A DNA stretch of 64,000 bases from Mycobacterium kansasii ATCC 12478 (GTDB lineage: Bacteria > Actinomycetota > Actinomycetes > Mycobacteriales > Mycobacteriaceae), in the NCBI RefSeq assembly GCF_000157895.3, contig NC_022663.1:1240001-1304000 (forward strand), in the 5' to 3' direction. Shown piece after piece: positions 1-11,321 of the stretch. The position numbers were made by a program, and so were the translations under genes. The notes below the pieces were generated by a model that did not search any database, was not told where the DNA came from, and saw nothing but the letters and a program-made list of their open reading frames with translations. Numbering within the stretch: the first letter of the stretch is position 1; every line of letters starts with the position of its first letter.

Positions 1-3000
1 CGGCGTGCACCGGCAACAGGCTGGCCGCGTTGGCGCGGCTAGTACCCATCAGGTCGTTCTGGTCCTCGTTATCGGTGAGCACCAACCGAGCCACCTCGTC
101 AGTCATCGACTCCAGCAGCTGTTTGCGTTCGTCGGCTTTGACCTTGCCCGCGGTGACCAGCGAATCGATCAGGATCTTGATGTTGACCTCATGGTCGGAG
201 CAATCCACGCCGGCGGAGTTGTCCATCGCGTCGGTGTTGATCCGGCCGCCCGACAGATCGAATTCGACGCGGCCCAGCGCCGTGACCCCGAGGTTGCCGC
301 CTTCGCCGATCACCTTGGCCCGCACTTGGTTGGCGTTGACCCGCACCGGGTCGTTGGCCCGATCGCCGACATCGGAGTCCGATTCCGACTCGGCCTTGAT
401 GTAGGTGCCGATGCCGCCGTTAAAGAGCAGGTCGACCGGCGCCTGCAGAATCGCGCGGATCAGGTTGGGCGGGGACATCTCGGTGACGTCAGTGTCGATG
501 CCGAGCGCGGCACGCACCTGTGGGCTGATCGGAATGGCCTTCTGCTCGCGGCTGTAGACGCCGCCGCCCTCGCTGATCAGCGACCTGTCGTAGTCATCCC
601 AACTTGATCGGGGCAGCTCGAACATCCGCCGCCGTTCCTCCCAGGAGGCGGCGGCGTCCGGGTCCGGGTCGAGGAAGATGTGCCGGTGATCGAAGGCGGC
701 GACCAGCCTGATGTGCTTGCTGAGCAGCATGCCGTTGCCGAACACGTCGCCGCTCATGTCGCCGACACCGACGACGGTGAAATCCTCGGTCTGCGTGTCG
801 ACCCCGATTTCCCGGAAGTGTCGTTTGACGGCCTCCCAGGCACCTCTGGCGGTGATGCCCATGGCCTTGTGGTCGTAGCCCACCGATCCACCGGAGGCGA
901 ACGCGTCACCCAACCAGAACCCGTAGGACTTGGCGACGTCGTTGGCGATGTCGGAGAACGTGGCGGTTCCTTTGTCGGCGGCCACCACCAGGTAGGCGTC
1001 GTCGCCGTCGCGACGCACCACCTCCGGCGGTGGGCTGACTTTTCCGGTCGCGTGGTCGACGTTGTCGGTGACGTCGAGCAATCCGGAAATGAACAGCTGG
1101 TAACACGCCACACCCTCGGCGCGGGTGGCATCGCGGTCGGCGGCCGCGTCGCCGGTGGGCAGCGGCGGCCGCTTGACGACGAATCCGCCCTTGGCGCCGA
1201 CCGGCACGATGACGGCGTTCTTCACCGCCTGCGCCTTGACCAGGCCCAGGATCTCGGTGCGGAAGTCGTCGCGGCGATCCGACCAGCGCAGGCCGCCGCG
1301 CGCGACCGGACCGAACCGCAGGTGCACGCCTTCCACCCGCGGTGAGTACACGAAAATTTCGAACTTGGGGCGCGGCAGCGGCAGCTCGTCGACCAACTGC
1401 GCGTCCAGCTTGACCGCCAGCACATTGCGGCTCCGGGCCGAACTCTCGCGTGTCACAAAGTAATTGGTCCGCAATGTGGCCTGAACCAGCGAGGCGAAGG
1501 CGCGCAGGATGCGGTCGGTGTCCAGACCCACCACCGCGTCGATGTCGGCGGCCACCGCGGCCGCGGCCGCCTGCGCGTCGCGCCGTGAGCCCGCTGGCCG
1601 GGGATCGAACATCGCCTCGAACAGAGTCACCAGCGAGCGTGCGGTCGAGGCATGCTCGTTGAGCACCGATTCGATATAGGACTGGCTGTAGGGGAAGCCT
1701 GCCTGCCGTAGGTACTTGGCGTAAGCACGCAGCACGACAACTTGCTGCCAGGTCAGTCCCGCGCGCATCACGAGTTCGTTGAACCGGTCGATCTCGATCC
1801 TGCCCTGCCAGATTGCGGTGACGGCATCGGCGAACCGTTGTGCGGCCGCATCCCGCTCAGCGGTCGTCGTCGCCCGCGGGATGGTTCGATGCGGCGAGAT
1901 CTTGAACTGATAGATCCACACCGGCAGCCTGTCGGGACGGGTCACGGTGAACGGCCGCTCTTCGAGCACCTCGACACCCATGCTCTGCAGCATCGGCATT
2001 AGCTCGCTGAGCGAGGCGGTGCATCCGCCGAGGAACCAGGTCAGCTGCGCGAGCCCCTGTTCGTCGCGGTCGGAGAACACCAGCTTGACCGAGTCGTCGG
2101 TCAGCTCGTTGATGATGGCGATGTGGTTTATGGCATCGGTCGGACTGACCACCTGCTTGTAGGCCTCGGAGAAGGCAGCCGCATAATGCTCGGCATCGTT
2201 GTGCCCGACGGAGCCGACCGCCGCCGCCCCGATCAGCCGGTCGGCCCAGGTTCGCGCGGCCTCGCTCAGTAACGCCTGGATCCGGAGCCGGTTGGCCTCG
2301 GAAACATCCACCGAGCCGGGTGCGGAAACCCCGTCGTCCTTTTCGGGCAACCGGACCATGAAATGCATGAGCGCCCAAGGCGATTCACTGACGCGAGCGG
2401 TGAATTCCAGTCGCGTCCCGCCGAACTCGCGGACCAGGATGTCCTCGATCTGCAAGCGCACGGCCGTGGTGTAGCGATCACGCGGCACATAGACCAGGCA
2501 CGAGACGAAGAACTGTAGCCGATCCACCCGCAGGAACAACAAAGCGCGTCGCTGGGATCCAAGGTCCACCACGGCTTTGGCCATCTCCAACAGCCGCTCG
2601 GCGCTCAGGGTGAAAAGCTCGGGGCGTGGAACGGTCTGGATGACATCGAGCAACAGCTGACCCGGGTGGCTGGGGTCGCTGCCGGCCAACTCGAGGGCCT
2701 CCCGAACCCGGCGCGAAATCGCCGGGATTTCCAGGACATCGGCGTTCATGGCGGCGACCGTGAAGAGCCCGACGAAGCGATGCTCGGTTACGCTGCCGTC
2801 CCCTACGTACTCGCGCACCGCGATGGCATAGGGGTAAGCCCCGTAACGCAGGTAGCTGCCGACCCGCGCCTGGGCCAAGACCAGCAACTTGTTTTCATCG
2901 GTCAGCCGGGGCCGGATGCCCGCCCGCGCCCGCAGCACGCCGAGGCCGCTGGACCCGTCACCGATGACCATCCCCTCGTCGACCCGGCAGGGCTGGTAAC

Positions 3001-3685
3001 CCAGTAGCAGAAAGTTGCCATTGCCCAGCCAGCGCAGCAACGCCGCGACCTCCTGACGGTCAGGAGCCGCATACTGGCCTTCGGGATCAGTGTCGACTGC
3101 CTCGGCCAATTCACTCAGGGTGGCGATCATCGCCGCCGCATCCGTCGCGACCCGCTGGACGTCGGCCAGGACCCTCGGTAACAGCCGTTCGACTTCGGTC
3201 AGGGCGTTGCGGTCCACCGAGGGCGCGAGCTGGACGAAAATCCAGGCCTCGCCGGTGTACGGTGACGTGCCGACCGCTTTGGGTTCGATGCGCAACAGCT
3301 CACCCGCGGGACTGCGGCGCACATCGAACACCGGCGTCATGATGGCGGTGTAGCCCACCCCGAGCCGGTGCAGCAGCACCGTCACCGAGTCCATCAGCAT
3401 GCTGCCGTGCTCGGCGACCACCTGCAGCGCCGGCCCGAACCCCTCCGGATCGTCCGCGTGATACACAGCTACACAGCTCTCACCGGCCGCACGGTGCTGA
3501 CCGAGCCGGTAATGCGCACCCAACATGCGCGGCGTCAGCAGCGAGTCGGGGCTCTGCGACCCGCCGTCCGACTGGCCCCGGTAGCTCTCCAGATAGGCCT
3601 GCGAGATCCAGTCAGGGACGTCAGCGGGCTGGGTGAACGTAGTCCACGCCCCGACATCCTGCTTAACTTCGGGATCGCTCGTCAT
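1..3685 (-). CDS. gdh: NAD-dependent glutamate dehydrogenase, large type (3' end outside window)
   Basis: Cytosolic catabolic enzyme that oxidises glutamate to 2-oxoglutarate and ammonium with NAD+. The frame is open without a stop from the ATG at 3685 to the window edge, giving about 1,228 of the roughly 1,600 residues usual for the large 180-kDa-type family (M. tuberculosis Rv2476c). The N-terminal regulatory region is followed by the catalytic core. The core shows the glycine-rich segment [14 protein letters not shown] with its lysine near residue 832, preceded by [23 protein letters not shown]-like ribosome site (GGGAG, about 8 bases upstream) supports the start. The gene is transcribed away from ettA, and a 55-bp tandem array ends 43 bp upstream of its start codon, so its leader or promoter overlaps repeat DNA. 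No frameshift was seen in the part I translated. Confidence 0.95.
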   Translation of the reverse strand, partial: MTSDPEVKQDVGAWTTFTQPADVPDWISQAYLESYRGQSDGGSQSPDSLLTPRMLGAHYRLGQHRAAGESCVAVYHADDPEGFGPALQVVAEHGSMLMDSVTVLLHRLGVGYTAIMTPVFDVRRSPAGELLRIEPKAVGTSPYTGEAWIFVQLAPSVDRNALTEVERLLPRVLADVQRVATDAAAMIATLSELAEAVDTDPEGQYAAPDRQEVAALLRWLGNGNFLLLGYQPCRVDEGMVIGDGSSGLGVLRARAGIRPRLTDENKLLVLAQARVGSYLRYGAYPYAIAVREYVGDGSVTEHRFVGLFTVAAMNADVLEIPAISRRVREALELAGSDPSHPGQLLLDVIQTVPRPELFTLSAERLLEMAKAVVDLGSQRRALLFLRVDRLQFFVSCLVYVPRDRYTTAVRLQIEDILVREFGGTRLEFTARVSESPWALMHFMVRLPEKDDGVSAPGSVDVSEANRLRIQALLSEAARTWADRLIGAAAVGSVGHNDAEHYAAAFSEAYKQVVSPTDAINHIAIINELTDDSVKLVFSDRDEQGLAQLTWFLGGCTASLSELMPMLQSMGVEVLEERPFTVTRPDRLPVWIYQFKISPHRTIPRATTTAERDAAAQRFADAVTAIWQGRIEIDRFNELVMRAGLTWQQVVVLRAYAKYLRQAGFPYSQSYIESVLNEHASTARSLVTLFEAMFDPRPAGSRRDAQAAAAAVAADIDAVVGLDTDRILRAFASLVQATLRTNYFVTRESSARSRNVLAVKLDAQLVDELPLPRPKFEIFVYSPRVEGVHLRFGPVARGGLRWSDRRDDFRTEILGLVKAQAVKNAVIVPVGAKGGFVVKRPPLPTGDAAADRDATRAEGVACYQLFISGLLDVTDNVDHATGKVSPPPEVVRRDGDDAYLVVAADKGTATFSDIANDVAKSYGFWLGDAFASGGSVGYDHKAMGITARGAWEAVKRHFREIGVDTQTEDFTVVGVGDMSGDVFGNGMLLSKHIRLVAAFDHRHIFLDPDPDAAASWEERRRMFELPRSSWDDYDRSLISEGGGVYSREQKAIPISPQVRAALGIDTDVTEMSPPNLIRAILQAPVDLLFNGGIGTYIKAESESDSDVGDRANDPVRVNANQVRAKVIGEGGNLGVTALGRVEFDLSGGRINTDAMDNSAGVDCSDHEVNIKILIDSLVTAGKVKADERKQLLESMTDEVARLVLTDNEDQNDLMGTSRANAASLLPVHA

Positions 3686-3728
3686 ACCGACTGCTCCCAA
3701 CTCACCACCGATACCGCGGGCTGTTCAA

Positions 3729-4105
3729 CTTGCCCCACTCCTCAACGGCCGCACCGGCCGCATCGTCGTGGGACTGTGCCTAACTTGCCCCACTCCTCAA
3801 CGGCCGCACCGGCCGCATCGTCGTGGGACTGTGCCTAACTTGCCCCACTCCTCAACGGCCGCACCGGCCGCATCGTCGTGGGACTGTGCCTAACTTGCCC
3901 CACTCCTCAACGGCCGCACCGGCCGCATCGTCGTGGGACTGTGCCTAACTTGCCCCACTCCTCAACGGCCGCACCGGCCGCATCGTCGTGGGGCTGTGCC
4001 TAACTTGCCCCACTCCTCAACGGCCGCACCGGCCGCATCGTCGTGGGACTGTGCCTAACTTGCCCCACTCCTCAACGGCCGCACCGGCCGCATCGTCGTG
4101 GGACC
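3729..4105. repeat. 55-bp tandem repeat array, about 6.9 copies (VNTR/MIRU-like)
   Basis: Repeat starts fall at 3729, 3784, 3839, 3894, 3949, 4004 and 4059, exactly 55 bp apart; the last copy stops after about 47 bp. Copies are identical apart from an A to G change at 3993. Each unit contains the self-complementary block CGGCCGcacCGGCCG, so the array can form a series of small hairpins. Since 55 is not a multiple of three, peptides read through it cycle frames and are not meaningful. There are no unique spacers, so it is not a CRISPR. It lies between ettA and gdh, immediately 5' of gdh. Confidence 0.97.
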
Positions 4106-4118
4106 GGCAGACCTGACA

Positions 4119-5795
4119 CTAGTCGCGCGTCAGCCTCCGGTGGGTAACTCGGTGTGGACGCGCAGCTTCGATACCGAGCCGTTCCACCTTGTTTTCCTCG
4201 TAGGCGCCGAAATTCCCCTCGAACCAGAACCACTTGGCCTCGTTGTCGGCATCACCTTCCCACGCCAGGATGTGCGTGCAGGTGCGGTCGAGGAACCAGC
4301 GATCGTGCGAGATCACCACAGCACAGCCAGGGAAGTTCACCAGGGCGTTCTCCAATGAGCTCAGGGTCTCGACGTCCAGGTCGTTGGTCGGTTCGTCCAG
4401 CAGGATCAGATTGCCGCCCTGCTTGAGGGTCAACGCAAGGTTGAGCCGGTTGCGTTCGCCACCCGAAAGCACCCCGGCCGGCTTCTGCTGATCTGGACCC
4501 TTGAAACCGAACGCCGACACATAGGCTCGCGACGGTATCTCGTTTTGACCGACCTCGATGTAATCCAGGCCGTCGGACACGACCTCCCACACAGTCTTCT
4601 TCGGATCGATGCCGGCCCGGGCCTGGTCGACGTAGCTCAGCTTGACGGTTTCGCCGATCTTGACAGTGCCACTGTCCGGTTCTTCGAGCCCGACGATGGT
4701 CTTGAACAGTGTGGTCTTGCCGACGCCGTTGGGCCCGATGACCCCGACGATACCGTTGCGCGGCAAAGTGAAGGATAGGTCCTTGATCAGCGTGCGTCCG
4801 CCATAGCCCTTGTCGAGATGATCGACCTCGACGACCACATTGCCCAGTCGCGGTCCCACCGGGATCTGAATCTCTTCGAAGTCAAGCTTGCGGGTTTTCT
4901 CCGCCTCGGCGGCCATCTCCTCGTAGCGCTGCAGGCGCGCTTTGCTCTTGGCCTGGCGCGCCTTGGCGCCGGAGCGGACCCAAGCCAGCTCGTCTTGGAG
5001 ACGCTTCTGCAGCTTGGCGTCCTTGCGGCCCTGCACCGCGATCCGCTCGGCCTTCTTCTCGAGATACGTCGAGTAGTTGCCTTCGTAAGGGTAGGCGCGG
5101 CCACGATCCAGTTCCAGGATCCATTGGGCGACGTTGTCCAGGAAGTAGCGGTCGTGGGTGACGGCCAAAATAGCGCCGGGATAGGCGGCGAGATGCTGTT
5201 CGAGCCACTGCACGCTTTCTGCGTCCAGATGGTTGGTGGGCTCGTCGAGCAGCAGCAGGTCAGGCTTCGACAGCAGCAGTTTGCACAACGCGACGCGGCG
5301 ACGCTCACCTCCGGACAGGTTGGTCACCGGCTCGTCGGGTGGCGGGCAGCGCAAGGCGTCCATGGCCTGCTCCAGCTGCGAGTCCAGGTCCCATGCCTCG
5401 GCGTGGTCCAATTCCTCCTGGAGCCGGCCCATCTCCTCCATCAACTCGTCGGAGTAGTCGGTGGCCATCAATTCGGCGACCTCGTTGAACCGGTCGAGCT
5501 TTACCTTGATGTCTCCCAGGCCCTCTTCAACGTTGCCCCGGACTGTCTTTTCGTCATTCAGCGGCGGCTCCTGCTGCAGGATGCCGACGCTGGCCCCGGT
5601 AGCCAGGAAAGCGTCACCATTGTTCGGCTTGTCCAGACCGGCCATGATCCGCAAGACGCTCGACTTACCGGCCCCGTTCGGGCCGACCACACCGATCTTG
5701 GCACCGGGGTAGAAACTCAACGTGACGTCGTCGAGGATCACCTTGTCGCCGTGCGCCTTGCGGACCTTTTTCATCGTGTAGATGAACTCAGCCAT
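4119..5795 (-). CDS. ettA: ABC-F ATPase, EttA-type energy-dependent translational throttle
   Basis: Soluble ribosome-associated ABC-F protein that gates elongation according to cell energy state; it is not a transporter because no membrane segment is present. At 558 residues it matches the family and the M. tuberculosis orthologue Rv2477c. There are two nucleotide-binding domains in tandem: Walker A GPNGAGKSS at about 38-46 and GPNGVGKTT around lysine 360, signature motifs LSGGERRR and LSGGERNR, and Walker B LLLLDEPTNHLD and LILLDEPTNDLD. The linker between them carries the charged P-site tRNA-interaction stretch rich in Lys/Arg (KARQAKSKARLQRYEEM). The symbol is given by family resemblance; the mycobacterial protein is usually known by locus tag. 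It is followed downstream by the 55-bp array and gdh on the same strand. Confidence 0.93.
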   Translation of the reverse strand: MAEFIYTMKKVRKAHGDKVILDDVTLSFYPGAKIGVVGPNGAGKSSVLRIMAGLDKPNNGDAFLATGASVGILQQEPPLNDEKTVRGNVEEGLGDIKVKLDRFNEVAELMATDYSDELMEEMGRLQEELDHAEAWDLDSQLEQAMDALRCPPPDEPVTNLSGGERRRVALCKLLLSKPDLLLLDEPTNHLDAESVQWLEQHLAAYPGAILAVTHDRYFLDNVAQWILELDRGRAYPYEGNYSTYLEKKAERIAVQGRKDAKLQKRLQDELAWVRSGAKARQAKSKARLQRYEEMAAEAEKTRKLDFEEIQIPVGPRLGNVVVEVDHLDKGYGGRTLIKDLSFTLPRNGIVGVIGPNGVGKTTLFKTIVGLEEPDSGTVKIGETVKLSYVDQARAGIDPKKTVWEVVSDGLDYIEVGQNEIPSRAYVSAFGFKGPDQQKPAGVLSGGERNRLNLALTLKQGGNLILLDEPTNDLDVETLSSLENALVNFPGCAVVISHDRWFLDRTCTHILAWEGDADNEAKWFWFEGNFGAYEENKVERLGIEAARPHRVTHRRLTRD

Positions 5796-5872
5796 GCCGC
5801 GGTATTGCCTTTCTGGTCTTGCCGGGTTATCCGGGGTATCCCGCCGACCATCCTAGGCACCGCCCACCGGCA

Positions 5873-6388
5873 TCAAGCCGACAGCGGTAGCGCGGTGTGG
5901 TCGGCGGCGTTCTGGGCGGCAGCCGCGTCCGGGACGGAATCAACCCGGGCCGCGAGGTAGTCGTCGTTCACGACGGTCCCGGACTGTCCTGTCATTCCGG
6001 CTGCCGGAGCGTTCTCGGAACTCGGGCCAGTGTAGCTGGGCTTCTCGATCCGCACGAAGACCCGCGAGAGGTCTGGCCCGACCGACGTCGCCCGCATCTC
6101 CAGCGAGGACCGGCGATTGCCGTCGCGGTCCTCGTACTCGCTGGTGTACACGTGGCCCACCACGATCACCGGCGCACCCTTGCCCAGCGCCGCGCCTACG
6201 CCGCTGACCAGCCTGCCCCAGCAGTTGACGGTGATGAACAGCGAGTTTCCCGGCTCCCAGCCGCCGTCGCTGGTGCGTCGGCGTGAATTGCTGGCCACCC
6301 GGAACTTGACGACCTCTTGGTCTCCGACCTTCCGGCGCTGGAGGTCATTGACGATATGACCGACGACGGTCAGCTGCGTTTCAAACAT
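5873..6388 (-). CDS. Single-stranded DNA-binding protein-like (OB fold), second SSB paralogue
   Basis: Small OB-fold protein resembling the N-terminal half of bacterial SSB, orthologous to Rv2478c. It has conserved strands LTVVGHIVNDLQRR, VVKFRVASNSRR, SLFITVNCWGRL and the VVGHVYTSEYEDRDG segment. The essential SSB lies elsewhere in mycobacterial genomes, so this is probably the accessory paralogue (SsbB-like). I chose the ATG at 6388 (MFETQL, 171 residues) over the one 12 bp upstream because GGAG lies 4 bases before 6388, whereas the upstream ATG has its purine run directly abutting it. The C-terminus ends LPLSA and lacks the acidic DDDIPF-like tip of housekeeping SSB, as expected for a paralogue with different partners. 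Confidence 0.88.
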   Translation of the reverse strand: MFETQLTVVGHIVNDLQRRKVGDQEVVKFRVASNSRRRTSDGGWEPGNSLFITVNCWGRLVSGVGAALGKGAPVIVVGHVYTSEYEDRDGNRRSSLEMRATSVGPDLSRVFVRIEKPSYTGPSSENAPAAGMTGQSGTVVNDDYLAARVDSVPDAAAAQNAADHTALPLSA

Positions 6389-7158
6389 GTGACTCCACAT
6401 TCCTTTCCCGTTCGTGCGAGGTAGTGCTCGTGCCGATGCCTATTGAGCCCCGGGTCACCGACAAGTCAGCAACAAAGCGCGCTGGCGAGGTAAACCTGTG
6501 GAAGAAGCCATGACTGGGGATGGCCGCCTCGCGATGTTGCCGTGTCTCCGATTGCCGGGACAAACTCCTGCGCGACCGTTGGTCTCATGTTCTATAGACG
6601 GCAAGTCGGCGTCGGTTGGTAATGCAGATGTTTAGGCGCAGGGCCTCGGATCTTGCGTCATACGGCGGTTGAGACAGCGCGCGCACGATTTTGGAGTTCG
6701 TTGGATTCCGCATTGCCTTGGGTGTTCCGTCAGGATGACCTCGGACGGCGCTGATCCCGGTGCGCCGCGTTGTACGACGCGGCTGCGACTGTCACATCAT
6801 CCACACGAGTCTGCACACGGCGTGAGGTGTCAGTCTTGCTCAGCTTTGAGCGGCAAATCAGTTGCACGCCTTCGGTTGTCGCCGGAAGCGTGTATGGGGC
6901 CGCGTCCGGTGCGGGAGATGAAACCCGGGCTGGTGCGATTGGGCTTGACGCTGAAAGGGTTTTTCGGCGACCCCGTCGCGTTGGCTACCTGTTATGCGGC
7001 GCGGGGCACATCGCAGACGGTCACGTGAATCAGGGTGTCCGGTTGCGGCGGGACAGATGGTGTCGAGCGAGCAACGCTGACGCCGCCGAGCCTGAGCACA
7101 CTCGATACGGCGACATGGCAGTCGACCCGGCGAGCACGCCAGCACCATGGCACTTCGA
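6389..7158. other. Intergenic stretch without a supportable gene
   Basis: About 770 bp between the SSB-like gene and plsB2. Open frames of up to about 130 codons exist on both strands but show unnatural composition, no ribosome site and no family resemblance. In M. tuberculosis H37Rv the corresponding interval holds an IS6110 and small hypotheticals (recalled from its map); I see no transposase sequence or inverted terminal repeat here. Confidence 0.6.
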
Positions 7159-9546
7159 CTAAGCGATGCCCGAGGACTTGTGCTCGGCGTGCCCCTGACG
7201 TGCTCGGAACTCGCGGGCGATGAACTTGTTGCGCGCGACCTTCTCGACGTAGTCGAAGTCGCGCAGAATGTTTCGCAGTTCGCGCCGGAAGGCGATCCGG
7301 CGTTCCAGCAGGTCCGGAGCCGGCGCGATCAGGTTCTGATCGACGGCAACCTGGCGCGCAGTGGCAAACAGCAGCGTCGACACCGGCTCACTGCTGCGCA
7401 CCCGTGACTGGGCAACGTACTGACGGCCGACTCCGAGCGCCAACTCCGTCAGTTCCTTCTGCCCGATATCGGGAGGAGCGTCGCGCAACACGTCGGCGAC
7501 AATCTCGTACGCTTCGAAGAACACCCGCAGCATCGCGTCTGACATCAATGGCCGCTTGGCATAAAGGATCGCGTCGATCCCGTCGGCGCCGGCGGCGACT
7601 TGGCTCTCCCAATCCTGGTGCCAGGCCATCTCTTCGGCGATGTTGGCACGAAACGCTGCAGAATCGGCGAAGTAGAAGTCAAATTTCAGCAGATCGCGCA
7701 ACCGCATCGCCTGGTCCCAGAAAGCGGCCATGCGGTCACCGTCGGTGTGCCGGGCATGGGCGAGCGCCAGTTCGACGATCGAGGTCTCCAAGAAGGCATG
7801 GATCACCGAGTTCCGATAGAACGCCGCCGCCAGTTCGTCGTCGGGCGCTATGTACCACACCGGTTCCCGGCCGCTGTCCACCCGGGTGACCGGGTGTCCG
7901 TTGGACAATGCGTCGACCGCTGCACGCACTCCTTCGCGCGCACGCAGCCGCAGCGTACTCGTCGACATCGGGGTCTGCTTGCGCTCCAGGTAGTCAAGTG
8001 AATCCTGCAGGGTGTGGTGCAGCTGATCGAGCGTCAGCGCGGTCCCGCGGGTAGTAAGCAGCAACGCAGACACCAATCCGGTCGCGGTCACCGGCGTCGA
8101 CTGCAAGATCCGCCACGCCACCTCAAACGTCATCTTCTGCAGCGCAAGCCATTTCGCAGCCGGATCATGAGCTAGCGGACCGTGCGGTTCGCCGAGATAC
8201 TGTCGCATCGAAACTGCTTCGGGGAAACGGACATAGATCTTGCCGTAGTTGCGCTCCCCCTGCGCCTTGATAAACCGGTAGAGCCAGCTGAAACCCTCAG
8301 GCGTCTTCTCCGCGCCGCGCGCGTAGGCGGCGTATTCGGCGATCTCGTGCAACTGGTCGAAGCAGATCGACACACCTTGCAGCAAGATGTCTTCGCTGCG
8401 GCCGTCAAGGTAGGCGTCGGCCACATAGCTCATCAGTCCCAGCTTGGGCGGCAACATCTTTCCGGTGCGAGACCGCGTACCTTCTATAGACCAACTCAAA
8501 TTGAAGCGCTTCTCGACGACATAGCCGACGTACTCCCTGAGCACATACTTGTACAGCGGATCGTCGCCGATATTGCGCCGGATGAAGATCATCCCCGAAC
8601 GACGCATCAGAGGACCCATCACGCCGAACGATAGGTTGATGCCGCCGAACATGTGCACCTGCGGTAACCTGTTGTCCTGCATGGCCACCGGTATCACGGC
8701 GCCGTCGATATAAGACCGGTGGGAGAACAGCAAGACCGCCGGGTGCGATTCCAGCGCGGAGCGCATGGCCGCGACCTGGTATTCGTCGTAGTCGAATTCG
8801 GGATCGAAACCGCGGCTGATCAGCTTGCCCAGGACGGAAATCAGGTCTACCGACACCTGGCTCCAACCGGTGGCCAGTTCATCGAGAATTCTCCCGGCCT
8901 CTTCGACTGTGGCACCGGGGATTTTCTTCAGCCCGGCACGAAACCGCGCTGACGCCAACATCTCTGGCTTCACCAGCCGCGGAGACTTGTATTGCGGTCC
9001 GAGGATCCGGTATTCGGCACGTGCTAACGCCAGGATTGCCCGTCGGGTGACGAACTGGGCGAAATCGCGCTTGTTGTCGCCGACGGTGGTGTCGCGCCAC
9101 TGCTGGCGCAACTCGGAGACCGTGGCGGCCTCCCCTGCCACCACCCTGGCCCGCCGTGGGTCAGAGCGCAGGATGCGGCGCTGCTGACGTGCGTTGGGGT
9201 GGTAGGGATCCCGGCCCGGAAGCAGCCCTGCCACCTTGGCCACCCTGCTGCGATCCGGTGGCGGCAGCCAGAACACCCGCACCGGCACAATCGATCGATC
9301 CTCGAGACATTCGGAGTCAGCTTCGGGCCCGCACCCGAGCTGCTCGGCAAGTGCGGTCAGCGCCGCCGCTGGAGCATTGCGGGGCGGCAGCCTCAGAACG
9401 TCGAATTTCGCCTCGGGATGACGGGTCCGCTGTTCATCCAGCCAACGCATGATCAGCTGCATCTCGACCGGCGATTCCATCGAAGCCAGCACCAGCGTGT
9501 CTTCAGCAGTGAGGACTGCGCTGGTGTCGGCGACCGGTTTGGTCAC
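7159..9546 (-). CDS. plsB2: Glycerol-3-phosphate acyltransferase PlsB-type
   Basis: Membrane-associated enzyme that transfers an acyl group to the sn-1 position of glycerol-3-phosphate, the first step of phospholipid and triacylglycerol synthesis. The 795-residue length fits the PlsB family and Rv2482c. The acyltransferase block is visible in the middle: FSHRSYIDG supplies the HxxxxD catalytic pair, followed by [22 protein letters not shown] and [13 protein letters not shown], the four standard PlsB motifs in order. The start is GTG at 9546; its GTGA overlaps the plsC stop by 4 bp, so it is translationally coupled as the last gene of the Rv2484c homologue-plsC-plsB2 operon. Its product feeds PlsC. 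Confidence 0.95.
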   Translation of the reverse strand: MTKPVADTSAVLTAEDTLVLASMESPVEMQLIMRWLDEQRTRHPEAKFDVLRLPPRNAPAAALTALAEQLGCGPEADSECLEDRSIVPVRVFWLPPPDRSRVAKVAGLLPGRDPYHPNARQQRRILRSDPRRARVVAGEAATVSELRQQWRDTTVGDNKRDFAQFVTRRAILALARAEYRILGPQYKSPRLVKPEMLASARFRAGLKKIPGATVEEAGRILDELATGWSQVSVDLISVLGKLISRGFDPEFDYDEYQVAAMRSALESHPAVLLFSHRSYIDGAVIPVAMQDNRLPQVHMFGGINLSFGVMGPLMRRSGMIFIRRNIGDDPLYKYVLREYVGYVVEKRFNLSWSIEGTRSRTGKMLPPKLGLMSYVADAYLDGRSEDILLQGVSICFDQLHEIAEYAAYARGAEKTPEGFSWLYRFIKAQGERNYGKIYVRFPEAVSMRQYLGEPHGPLAHDPAAKWLALQKMTFEVAWRILQSTPVTATGLVSALLLTTRGTALTLDQLHHTLQDSLDYLERKQTPMSTSTLRLRAREGVRAAVDALSNGHPVTRVDSGREPVWYIAPDDELAAAFYRNSVIHAFLETSIVELALAHARHTDGDRMAAFWDQAMRLRDLLKFDFYFADSAAFRANIAEEMAWHQDWESQVAAGADGIDAILYAKRPLMSDAMLRVFFEAYEIVADVLRDAPPDIGQKELTELALGVGRQYVAQSRVRSSEPVSTLLFATARQVAVDQNLIAPAPDLLERRIAFRRELRNILRDFDYVEKVARNKFIAREFRARQGHAEHKSSGIA

Positions 9547-11321
9547 GGCAGTCCTTCGGGCCCAGGGCTCGACGATTCGGGGGCATCGGCTTGGTCGATG
9601 CCCGGCTGTTGAGCCTCACCATCGGTGACGGCGGCCTTCGACGCGCGGCGGGGGTTCGCTTTGCCCGATGTGGTCTTCGCGGCCTTCTTGGCAGCGCTCT
9701 TGGCCGGAGCCTTCTTGGCCGGTTGCTTCTTCGCCGCGCTTCTGGCCGTCGCCTTCTTGGCCGGTTGCTTCCTCGCGGCCTGTGCTTTCTTCGCCGCCTT
9801 TTGCTCTGCGGAAAAGTCGACTTCGGGCAGCTCGTCGACCGGCCAGTTCTTCAGGGTGTCCAGATAGAGCTGGCGCACCTCGGCAATACGGTCCGGGAGT
9901 GCGTCGAGAGACCAGTCGTCGACCGGGATCGGCGGAAAGACCGCGACGTCGACCGTGCCGGGATTGATCGTCGTGGAATTTCGCGAAGCGACGATCTCGG
10001 CATTGCGAATCACGATGGGGACGATGGGGATCCCCGCCGCCATCGCGATCCGGAAGGGCCCCTTCTTGAAGGGCCCGACTTCGGTGGTGTCCAACCGGGT
10101 GCCCTCGGGCGCGATCACGATTGACAACCCGTTTCTGGCACGATCCTCGACGGTGTGCAGCGTCTCCACCGCGGCCGCCGAGTCGTCGCGATCGATGAAT
10201 ACACCGTCCAGTAGCTTGCCGAGGGTGCCCATGATCGGGTCGTTCTGCAGTTCCTTCTTGCCCACGCCAACCCAGTTGTCGCGCACCAGCGCTCCGGCGA
10301 TAACCGGGTCAACTTGGTTGCGGTGGTTGAAGATAAAGACCGCTGGACGCTTTGCGGTCAGGTTTTCCTTTCCGATCACATTCAGGTGAACACCACTGGT
10401 GGCGAGCAACAACTGGGAGAAGTTGGCGGTGAAGAAGTTCACCCCACGTCGCCGGCTACCGGTCAGCACACCGAGGCCTACCGCCCCGGCCGCGACCGGG
10501 AACATCGTGCTGAAACCGGCGAGTGTTCGCAGCTGCCGCCGCAGACCGACACCGCCGCGGCTATTGAACTTCAGAATCGGCCAGCCGCGGCGTTTGGCGA
10601 CGGCGGCCATCTTGCCTTCGGGGTTGGTCGGCCGCGGATTGCCGACCAAGTACATCAGGGCGACGTCCTCGTCCCCGTCGGCGTAGAAGTAGCTGTCCTT
10701 GAGGTCGATGCCGTGCTCGGCCGCAAAACGCTGTACCGCTGCGGCTTTGCCGGGCCCCCACAAGATCGGCCGCACCACATCGCCGGTCAGCAATCCGTCT
10801 TCATTGACCTCGAACTTGTTGGTGAGCATGTTGGTGATGCCCAAGAAGCGGGCCACCGGTTCGACCTGGATGGTCAGCGCCGACGAGCTCAGGACCACGG
10901 TATGCCCACGCGCCATATGGGCCCGGACCAGCTCACGCATTTCCGGATAGATCCGGGGCTCTATCCGCTGGTGAAACAGCCGCTCGCCGATCTCCTCCAA
11001 ATCGCTCAACTGCCGTCCCCGCAGCGCCGAAGACGCCTTGATGATGAGATCCTCGAACTCGATGCGTCCCAGCGTATGGTTCAGACCGGCCTGGACCATA
11101 CTGAGCAGCTCACCGACACCCATATCGCGGCGCCGCAGCCGTTCTTGGGTAAGGATGACGGCGGTAAAGCCCGCGACCAACGTCCCGTCGAGATCGAAGA
11201 ACGCGCCGACCTTCGGCCCCGGAGCGCTGGCCATGATCTCGGCGACCGAGCCGGGTAACCGCAGATCGCTGGCGGGCTTACCCGTTTCGCGTTGTTCGCC
11301 TCGCTCTGGTGAGGTGTTCAT
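9543..11321 (-). CDS. plsC: Bifunctional HAD phosphatase-like / 1-acylglycerol-3-phosphate acyltransferase
   Basis: Two-domain protein of 592 residues matching Rv2483c. The N-terminal HAD domain (about 35-250) begins with [12 protein letters not shown], containing the DxDGT nucleophile motif; it resembles phosphoserine-phosphatase-like enzymes and may act on a lipid phosphate (inference). The PlsC domain (about 300-500) has FNHRNQVDP (NHxxxxD) and APEGTR, the acyl-acceptor motifs that make phosphatidic acid from lysophosphatidate. The C-terminal tail of about 80 residues is a Lys/Ala/Pro-rich histone-H1-like run with repeated PAKKA units, common in mycobacterial membrane-associated enzymes and suited to contact acidic lipid or nucleic acid. 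It overlaps the upstream gene by ATGA and plsB2 by GTGA. Confidence 0.94.
   Translation of the reverse strand: MNTSPERGEQRETGKPASDLRLPGSVAEIMASAPGPKVGAFFDLDGTLVAGFTAVILTQERLRRRDMGVGELLSMVQAGLNHTLGRIEFEDLIIKASSALRGRQLSDLEEIGERLFHQRIEPRIYPEMRELVRAHMARGHTVVLSSSALTIQVEPVARFLGITNMLTNKFEVNEDGLLTGDVVRPILWGPGKAAAVQRFAAEHGIDLKDSYFYADGDEDVALMYLVGNPRPTNPEGKMAAVAKRRGWPILKFNSRGGVGLRRQLRTLAGFSTMFPVAAGAVGLGVLTGSRRRGVNFFTANFSQLLLATSGVHLNVIGKENLTAKRPAVFIFNHRNQVDPVIAGALVRDNWVGVGKKELQNDPIMGTLGKLLDGVFIDRDDSAAAVETLHTVEDRARNGLSIVIAPEGTRLDTTEVGPFKKGPFRIAMAAGIPIVPIVIRNAEIVASRNSTTINPGTVDVAVFPPIPVDDWSLDALPDRIAEVRQLYLDTLKNWPVDELPEVDFSAEQKAAKKAQAARKQPAKKATARSAAKKQPAKKAPAKSAAKKAAKTTSGKANPRRASKAAVTDGEAQQPGIDQADAPESSSPGPEGLP

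Noticed and set aside
3368..3893. Plus-strand frames reading repeated NLPHSSTAAPAASSWDCA
   Set aside because: They come from the 55-bp array (not a multiple of three) and overlap gdh in antisense.
3729..4105. Possible CRISPR array (both tandem arrays considered)
   Set aside because: Units are contiguous with no unique spacers and no cas genes are present.
4818..5960. A 380-codon plus-strand frame
   Set aside because: Antisense shadow of the ABC-F gene.
6669..7162. Frames in the 6.4-7.2 kb gap as a gene
   Set aside because: Overlapping frames on both strands with shadow-like composition, no ribosome sites and no family match.
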